From positions 1 to 64,000 of the forward strand of contig CAZJBX010000006.1 in the NCBI GenBank assembly GCA_964544605.1: DNA of 64,000 nucleotides, written 5' to 3'. The DNA is from JAMIFN01 sp964544605. Its GTDB lineage: Bacteria; Pseudomonadota; Gammaproteobacteria; Burkholderiales; Burkholderiaceae_C. Position 1 is the first letter of the stretch; each line of letters starts with the position of its first letter. Both the position numbers and the translations under genes were made by a program. The notes under the pieces are model-generated. The model was not told where the DNA came from. It saw only the letters and a list, made by a program, of their open reading frames with translations, and ran no database searches. Positions 59,353 to 64,000 of this stretch are shown one piece after another.

Positions 59353-60122
59353 ACAACGCCGCATTGCAGACCCAAAACCTCAACCTCCAAGTCGGCAACA
59401 AAGCGATTTTGCAAGGCATAGACTGCCACATTCCAGTCGGGCAGTTCAGCGCCATCATCGGCCCCAATGGGGCAGGCAAAAGCAGCCTGATGCGCTGCTT
59501 GGCGGGCCTACAAACAGGCCAGGGCCAAGTGCTGTTGCAAGGGCAAAGCATCGCCAGCCTCAGCCCGCGCCAACGCGCCCAAGGCATGGCTTATTTGGCG
59601 CAAAACGATGGCGGCAACACCTTGGACGAGCTGCGCGTGCAAGACATCGTCATGCTCGGCCGCCTGCCCCACCAAGGTTTGCTCAGCCCCGGCCGCCCAG
59701 CCGATGCCGAAGCTGTTGATGCGGCCCTGCAAGCCACAGGCAGCGCCCATTTGCGCCAGCGCCTGTTTGCCCAGCTCTCAGGCGGTGAGCGCCAAAAAGT
59801 GCTGCTGGCGCGGGCCTTGGCCGTGCAAGCGCCACTGCTGCTGATGGATGAGCCGCTGAACCACCTTGACCCACCGCACCAAAGCGACTGGCTGCGCCTG
59901 GTGCGCCAGCTCACGCAGCAGGGCCAAACCGTGGTTGCCGTGCTGCACGACATCAACTACGCCCTGCGGGCCGACCATGTGCTGGTGCTGGCCGCAGGCC
60001 GCCTGCAACACCAAGGCAGCAGCCAAGACGCGGCCACCCACCGCGCCATTGAAGCCGTGTTTGAGCAACGCCTGCGCATGGTGCAGGTGGAGGGCCGTTG
60101 GCTGGCCCTGCATGATTTGTAA
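59349..60122 (+). CDS. btuD: Cobalamin ABC transporter ATP-binding protein BtuD
   Basis: This encodes 257 residues from the ATG at 59349, overlapping the btuC stop. Walker A is GPNGAGKSS, the Q-loop is LAQNDGG, the ABC signature is LSGGERQ, Walker B is LLLMDEPLNHLD, and the H-loop is VLHDINYA. It powers the import of cobalamin through BtuC. Its length equals that of the E. coli subunit class. Confidence 0.95.
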   Translation: MNNAALQTQNLNLQVGNKAILQGIDCHIPVGQFSAIIGPNGAGKSSLMRCLAGLQTGQGQVLLQGQSIASLSPRQRAQGMAYLAQNDGGNTLDELRVQDIVMLGRLPHQGLLSPGRPADAEAVDAALQATGSAHLRQRLFAQLSGGERQKVLLARALAVQAPLLLMDEPLNHLDPPHQSDWLRLVRQLTQQGQTVVAVLHDINYALRADHVLVLAAGRLQHQGSSQDAATHRAIEAVFEQRLRMVQVEGRWLALHDL

Positions 60123-60135
60123 AAAGGAGAGAACG

Positions 60136-60717
60136 ATGGAAATCGAACAAGCCCCCACCGAAGCCCGCTACGAACGCCCCACCGGGGAGCGCCGTGGCCT
60201 CATCATGGTGAACACTGGCGATGGCAAAGGCAAAAGCACCGCCGCCTTTGGCCTGGCCATGCGTGCCTTTGGCCGCCACCACCATCACGGTAAAAAGGTC
60301 AAGGTCTATCAGTTCATGAAGGTGCCCAGCGCCCGCTTTGGCGAGCACCGCGTGTTTGAGCAATTGGGCCTGCCCATTGAAGGTTTGGGTGACGGTTTCA
60401 GTTGGAAAAGCAAAGACCTCGACCACAGCGCCGAGCTGGCCCGCCAAGGCTGGGCCAAGGCCAAAGCCGACATCATGAGCGGCGATTACTTTATGGTCAC
60501 GCTCGATGAAATCACCTACCCCCTGATTTACGGCTGGCTGCCCTTGCAAGAAGTGCTCGACACCTTGGCCGCCCGCCCCAAAGATTGCACCGTGGTGCTC
60601 ACAGGCCGCCGTTGCCCGCAGGAAATCATCGACATCGCCGATACGGTAACGGAAATGACCCTCATCAAACACGCCTTCAAAGCAGGCGTTCCAGCCCAGC
60701 GCGGCATTGAAGACTGA
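60136..60717 (+). CDS. cobO: Corrinoid adenosyltransferase CobO/BtuR, copy 1
   Basis: This encodes 193 residues from the ATG at 60136, with AAGGAGAG upstream. The P-loop is NTGDGKGKSTAAFGLAMRAFG. Phe88 and Trp90 in LGDGFSWKS correspond to the aromatic pair (Phe91 and Trp93) of Salmonella CobA that push off the lower ligand to form four-coordinate Co(II). The C-terminus has TGRRCP and ADTVTEM...KHAFKAGVPAQRGIE. It adds the adenosyl group from ATP to cob(I)alamin-type corrinoids. This copy looks fully functional. Confidence 0.95.
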   Translation: MEIEQAPTEARYERPTGERRGLIMVNTGDGKGKSTAAFGLAMRAFGRHHHHGKKVKVYQFMKVPSARFGEHRVFEQLGLPIEGLGDGFSWKSKDLDHSAELARQGWAKAKADIMSGDYFMVTLDEITYPLIYGWLPLQEVLDTLAARPKDCTVVLTGRRCPQEIIDIADTVTEMTLIKHAFKAGVPAQRGIED

Positions 60718-60727
60718 GGAGCGCAGC

Positions 60728-61309
60728 ATGGCCGCCAACACCACAGGTGAAAATCGACTGGCAGACTTCAAGCCCGTTTTGGCCCAAGGCCGCTTGCTGC
60801 TCCACACGGGCGATGGCAAGGGCAAAAGCACAGCCGCCTATGGCGCGGCGCTGCGGGCCTTTGGCCACCGCGCCCTGCATGGCAAAAAGGTGGGCATTTG
60901 GCAGTTCATCAAAGACGAGAGCTTTGCCTATGGCGAGCGCCAAGTGCTGCGCGATATCGGCATTGAAGTGCGCTGCTTGGGCGATGGTTGCAGCTTGCGC
61001 GGCCAAGATGCCGAAGGCAGCCGCCAACATGCGCTGGCAGGTTGGGCCGAGGCCGAAGCTGCCTTGGCCAGCGGCGATTACTACCTGCTGGTGCTCGATG
61101 AGCTGACCTTGCCGCTGCACTTTGGTTGGCTGGACGAGGCGGCGGTGCTGGCCGCCCTGCGCCAGCGCGCGCCCGATTGCAATGTCATCATCACAGGCCG
61201 CCATGCGTCGCAGGCTTTGATTGATTGGGCCGATACCGCCAGCAACAGCCAGTCCATCAAACACGCTTACGAACAAGGCATCACGGCACAACGCGGCATG
61301 GAGTGCTAA
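60728..61309 (+). CDS. CobO/BtuR-like paralogue, copy 2, with altered corrinoid site
   Basis: This encodes 193 residues from the ATG at 60728, with GAGGAG upstream; the same length as copy 1, starting 10 bp after it. The ATP site is preserved (HTGDGKGKSTAAYGAALRAFG) and the tail ends SIKHAYEQGITAQRGMEC. At the positions of copy 1 Phe88 and Trp90 it has Cys88 and Leu90 (LGDGCSLRG), so the aromatic pair used for Co(II) reduction is missing, and TGRHAS replaces TGRRCP. It may be a divergent adenosyltransferase, a corrinoid chaperone or a regulator. Confidence 0.85.
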   Translation: MAANTTGENRLADFKPVLAQGRLLLHTGDGKGKSTAAYGAALRAFGHRALHGKKVGIWQFIKDESFAYGERQVLRDIGIEVRCLGDGCSLRGQDAEGSRQHALAGWAEAEAALASGDYYLLVLDELTLPLHFGWLDEAAVLAALRQRAPDCNVIITGRHASQALIDWADTASNSQSIKHAYEQGITAQRGMEC

Positions 61310-61320
61310 ATTCCAGTCCC

Positions 61321-62019
61321 ATGTCTGATACCCATTCTTTGCCCCACGCCTACCCCCAAGCCGAGCGCGATGCCATTTACAAGGCCATCCGCCAGCGCCG
61401 TGATATGCGCCACTTTCAGCCCAATAGCAGCATGGCGCCTGAGCAGTTGCAGCGCCTGCTGGAAGCCGCGCACTGGGGGCCGAGTGTGGGCTATATGCAG
61501 CCGTGGCGCTTCATCCGCATCAGCCAAAGCGCTACACGCTTGGCCTTGGCCGAGCTGGTGGAGCAAGAGCGCCAAGCCACGGCCCAAGCCATGGGCGAGC
61601 GCCAAGCTGATTTTTTGCGCCTGAAGGTGGAGGGCTTGCACGATGCCGCCGAGGTCTTGGTGGTCTGCCTCATGCCTGGGCGCGAGCAGCATATATTTGG
61701 CCGCCGCACCCTGCCTGAAATGGACATTGCCTCAGTCGGCTGCGCCCTGCAAAACCTGTGGTTGGCGGCGCGGGCTGAGGGCTTGGGCATGGGCTGGGTG
61801 TCCTTTTTTGAACCCCAAGCCGTGGCGCAATTGCTGGCCCTGCCTGAAGGTGCGCACCCGCTGGCCATCGTCTGCCTTGGGCCTGTGCCTGCTTTTTACG
61901 ATGCCCCCATGCTGGAGCAAGAGCGCTGGGCCCAGCGCCTGCCGCTAGCGCAAGTGGTGTTTGAAGAACGCTGGGGCCAAGCCAGCCCCATGCTCAACCC
62001 CGCCACCCCAAGGCCATGA
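61321..62019 (+). CDS. bluB: 5,6-dimethylbenzimidazole synthase BluB
   Basis: This encodes 232 residues of the nitroreductase-like fold. The family signatures RRDMRHFQP near the N-terminus and AAHWGPSVGYMQPWRFI, followed by VCLMPGRE and GMGWVSFFEP, are those of BluB, which breaks down reduced FMN with oxygen to make the lower ligand of B12. Its operon context between cobO and cbiB supports this over an ordinary nitroreductase. It overlaps cbiB by four bases. Confidence 0.93.
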   Translation: MSDTHSLPHAYPQAERDAIYKAIRQRRDMRHFQPNSSMAPEQLQRLLEAAHWGPSVGYMQPWRFIRISQSATRLALAELVEQERQATAQAMGERQADFLRLKVEGLHDAAEVLVVCLMPGREQHIFGRRTLPEMDIASVGCALQNLWLAARAEGLGMGWVSFFEPQAVAQLLALPEGAHPLAIVCLGPVPAFYDAPMLEQERWAQRLPLAQVVFEERWGQASPMLNPATPRP

Positions 62020-63137
62020 TGGGCAGCGTCTTCCTCACCGAGCTGCTGCTGCCCTGCGATGCCGCTGTGTGGCGGCCCTTGCTGCTCATCAGCCTGCCCT
62101 TGGCCCTGCTGCTGGATGTGCTGCTGGGCGAGCCGCCCAAACGCCTGCACCCCGTTGTCGGCATGGGCACGCTGCTGCGCCACTTGGCCCGCGTATTTGC
62201 GCCGCTGGCCCCCATCACACCCCCACCTGCCGCCACAGAATCACTGCGCTTGGATGAAGCCCCAGCGCCTGAGCCTGAAGTGCTGCCGCCGCCTCTGCTG
62301 CATTTGAACGCCACAGGGCAGCGGCTGGCAGGCACTGCCGCTTGGCTGCTGGGTGCGATGCTGGTTTTGGTTTTGGCAGGCTTGGCGCAGGTCGTCATCT
62401 TGTGGTTGGCGCTCACTTACTCGCCTTGGCTGGCGGCCCTGCCCTTGGCCTTATTGCTCAAACCCCTATTCGCCTACGCCATGCTCTACCGTGAGGTGCG
62501 TTTGGTCGATGACGCGCTAGAGGTCTCGCTTGCACAAGGCCGCCAGCAGTTGAGCCGCATCGTCAGCCGCGACACCGATCAGCTCAGCGCCACCGAGGTG
62601 CGCGAAGCCGCTATGGCCACCTTGGCCGAAAACTTCAACGATTCCGTGATTGCGCCGCTGTTTTGGTTTGTGCTGGCCGGCCTGCCCGGTGCGGCCCTCT
62701 ACCGCTGGGCCAATACCGCCGATGCCTCTTGGGGCTATATCGGCCCCTATGCGGGGCGCGATTGGACGGATGCGGGCCGCTTTGCCGCCCGCGCCGATGA
62801 TGTACTCTCTTGGCTGCCCGCCCGCCTCTGCGCCCTGCTGATGATGGCCAGCAATGCCGCCCTACAACCGAGCAAAAGCTGCCGCAAATGCCTGCGCAAA
62901 ATCTGCCGTGAAGCGCGCAAAACCCCCTCACCCAATAGCGGCTGGCCCATGGCCGCTATGGCCGTGCTGCTGAATGTGCGCATGGGCAAAGCCCACAGCT
63001 ACCAACTGCTGCCGCAAGGCCGCTTGGCCCAGCCCAAAGACATTCCCGCCGCCCTGCGCATCTGCCGCCGTTCTTGGCTCGGCCTCATGGCCCTGAGTTT
63101 GCTGGCACTCACACTCTGCTTGCTGGGGCTGCATTGA
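62016..63137 (+). CDS. cbiB: Adenosylcobinamide-phosphate synthase CbiB
   Basis: This encodes 373 residues. It is a polytopic membrane protein with DVLLGEPPKRLHPVVGMG at the N-terminus, then VSRDTDQLSATEVREAAMATLAENFNDSVIAPLFW (read in parts), both diagnostic of CbiB/CobD. About 40 residues rich in Pro, Ala and Glu (roughly 65-105) interrupt the usual first-to-second helix region, and the protein is longer than typical members. It attaches aminopropanol phosphate or threonine phosphate-derived linker to adenosylcobyric acid. The 3' end overlaps the next gene by one base. Confidence 0.93.
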   Translation: MMGSVFLTELLLPCDAAVWRPLLLISLPLALLLDVLLGEPPKRLHPVVGMGTLLRHLARVFAPLAPITPPPAATESLRLDEAPAPEPEVLPPPLLHLNATGQRLAGTAAWLLGAMLVLVLAGLAQVVILWLALTYSPWLAALPLALLLKPLFAYAMLYREVRLVDDALEVSLAQGRQQLSRIVSRDTDQLSATEVREAAMATLAENFNDSVIAPLFWFVLAGLPGAALYRWANTADASWGYIGPYAGRDWTDAGRFAARADDVLSWLPARLCALLMMASNAALQPSKSCRKCLRKICREARKTPSPNSGWPMAAMAVLLNVRMGKAHSYQLLPQGRLAQPKDIPAALRICRRSWLGLMALSLLALTLCLLGLH

Positions 63138-64000
63138 TGCCCCCTATGGATTTGCCCCCCATTTGCCACGGCGGTGCCGATGGCCACGGCCCGCTGCGGC
63201 ATGATTTCTCTTGCAACAGCCACGGCCTTGGCCCCTGCCCTGAGGCCCTGGCAGCCGTGCAAAACGCCGACCCCAGTGCCTACCCTGACCCCGATTACCT
63301 CGCCCTGCGCCAAGCCATAGGCCGCTTCTACGGCATTGAAGCCGAGCGCGTCGTCATCGGTGCCAGTGGCTCTGAGCTGATGCAGCGCCTGAGCTACGCC
63401 GTGGCGCGGCGCTCCAGCCACACGGCCACACCCACCCAAGTGCATATGCCGCCCCATGCCTATGGCGACTACGCCCGCGCCGCCCACATTGCGGGCCTGC
63501 GCCCCACGCCCCATGCCGAGGCCGCCGATTTGATTTGGCTGTGTGAGCCCAGCAGCCCCTTGGGTCAGGCGGAAGTGAGCACGCACTGGCCCCATTTGCA
63601 GCCGCAGCAAATGGCCGTGCTCGACTGCGCCTACGCCCCGCTGCGCTTGGAAGGCCATAGCCCCTTTCCACCCCCCGCCAGCAGCCCCCTGTGGCAATTG
63701 CACACGCCCAACAAAGCCTTGGGCCTGACGGGGGTGCGCGGCGCTTACTTGCTGGCCCCCAGCGGGGCCGAGGCGCAGGCCGAGCAACTGCGCCGCATGG
63801 CCGCCAGTTGGCCCTTGGGCGCACACGGCCTGGCCATGCTAGAGGCTTGGCTGCGCCCCAGCGTGCAAAGCTGGCTGGCCCACAGCCTGCCCGCGCTGCG
63901 CCAGCTCAAAGCCGAGCAAACCGCCCTGTGCCAAAGCTGGGGCTGGCAAGTGCAACCCAGCGTGGCCCACTTCTTCTGCGCCCGCCCCAATGTGCCGCCT
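63137..64000 (+). CDS. cobC: PLP-dependent threonine-phosphate decarboxylase-like protein (CobC/CobD), 3' end beyond the window
   Basis: The frame starts at the ATG at 63137 (within TGATG, sharing a base with the cbiB stop) and is open for 288 codons to the window edge. Its N-terminus (HDFSCNSHGLGPCPEAL) is of the HisC-like class I/II aminotransferase type. The PLP lysine is likely in HTPNKALGLTGVRGAYLL, with the upstream Asp in AVLDCAYAPL. In cob operons this protein makes aminopropanol phosphate from threonine phosphate, supplying CbiB. The remainder of the enzyme lies to the right of the window. Confidence 0.88.
   Translation, partial: MPPMDLPPICHGGADGHGPLRHDFSCNSHGLGPCPEALAAVQNADPSAYPDPDYLALRQAIGRFYGIEAERVVIGASGSELMQRLSYAVARRSSHTATPTQVHMPPHAYGDYARAAHIAGLRPTPHAEAADLIWLCEPSSPLGQAEVSTHWPHLQPQQMAVLDCAYAPLRLEGHSPFPPPASSPLWQLHTPNKALGLTGVRGAYLLAPSGAEAQAEQLRRMAASWPLGAHGLAMLEAWLRPSVQSWLAHSLPALRQLKAEQTALCQSWGWQVQPSVAHFFCARPNVPP

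Noticed and set aside
59866..60135. Upstream extension of CobO copy 1
   Set aside because: It lies inside btuD in another frame; the ATG at 60136 has AAGGAGAG and gives the family N-terminus.
1..64000. Prophage, genomic island or insertion sequence
   Set aside because: No integrase, transposase, phage structural gene or attachment-site pair seen; gene content is mostly core housekeeping plus metabolic operons.

Overview
The window is one contiguous stretch of chromosome, with a single 100-base run of N (182-281), from a GC-rich betaproteobacterium. It is most likely Burkholderiales close to Comamonadaceae. The evidence is the gene order rpsA-ihfB-lapA-lapB, recA-recX, purN-DUF3108-M61 peptidase, a tRNA-Leu/tig/clpP block, a minor-pilin operon, and proteins of betaproteobacterial type throughout. 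I see no prophage, transposase, integrase or CRISPR array. Nearly the whole window is coding; the only gene-free stretches above 300 bases are a repeat patch (27.3-27.9 kb), the tmm leader (38.7-39.0 kb) and two cobalamin riboswitch leaders.

Layout. 0-2.4 kb: the 5' part of a giant repetitive surface adhesin (minus strand, running off the left edge) behind a small lipoprotein gene. 2.5-6.5 kb: rpsA, ihfB, lapA, lapB (minus). 6.5-10.6 kb: a dynamin-like GTPase, an exported protein of unknown function and a divergent Wza-like export lipoprotein. 10.6-18.2 kb: a long minus-strand run with purN, a DUF3108 protein, an M61 peptidase, dsbC, a ubiquinone-type hydroxylase, a 29-codon small ORF, recX and recA with a LexA box. 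18.3-20.2 kb: a MarR regulator, a pirin and an RRM protein. 20.5-27.3 kb (plus): rep, a Nudix/metallo-beta-lactamase fusion, trpS with a C-terminal extension, and lysS. 27.4-27.8 kb: short palindromic repeats. 27.9-35.2 kb: the minor pilin operon pilY1-fimT-pilV-pilW-pilX-pilE. 35.5-40.4 kb: a P450, a CorC/HlyC-type membrane protein, a DedA protein and a trimethylamine monooxygenase with a structured leader. 40.5-50.9 kb: pyrG, cytochrome c5, clpP, tig, tRNA-Leu(UAG), tldD, a methyltransferase, an SDR, a HAD phosphatase, an EEP hydrolase and a cardiolipin-synthase-like enzyme.

50.9-64.0 kb is a single cobalamin uptake and salvage locus: two successive units of cobalamin riboswitch plus TonB receptor, then a tightly packed plus-strand operon cobB-cobU-btuF-btuC-btuD-cobO-cobO2-bluB-cbiB-cobC, still continuing at the right edge. 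Outer-membrane uptake (BtuB x2), periplasmic capture and ABC import (BtuFCD), adenosylation (CobO), lower-ligand synthesis (BluB) and nucleotide-loop assembly (CbiB, CobU, CobC) are all encoded together.

The observations I rate highest are: the second CobO paralogue, which has lost both aromatic residues used by CobA-type adenosyltransferases; an 11-bp hairpin with an invariant 8-nt loop in both riboswitch leaders, whose stem differs between copies by paired changes; a structured leader before tmm; the probable repeat collapse at the N-run in the adhesin; and a YegP-like extension on TrpRS. None is a proven new system; each is stated with what would test it.
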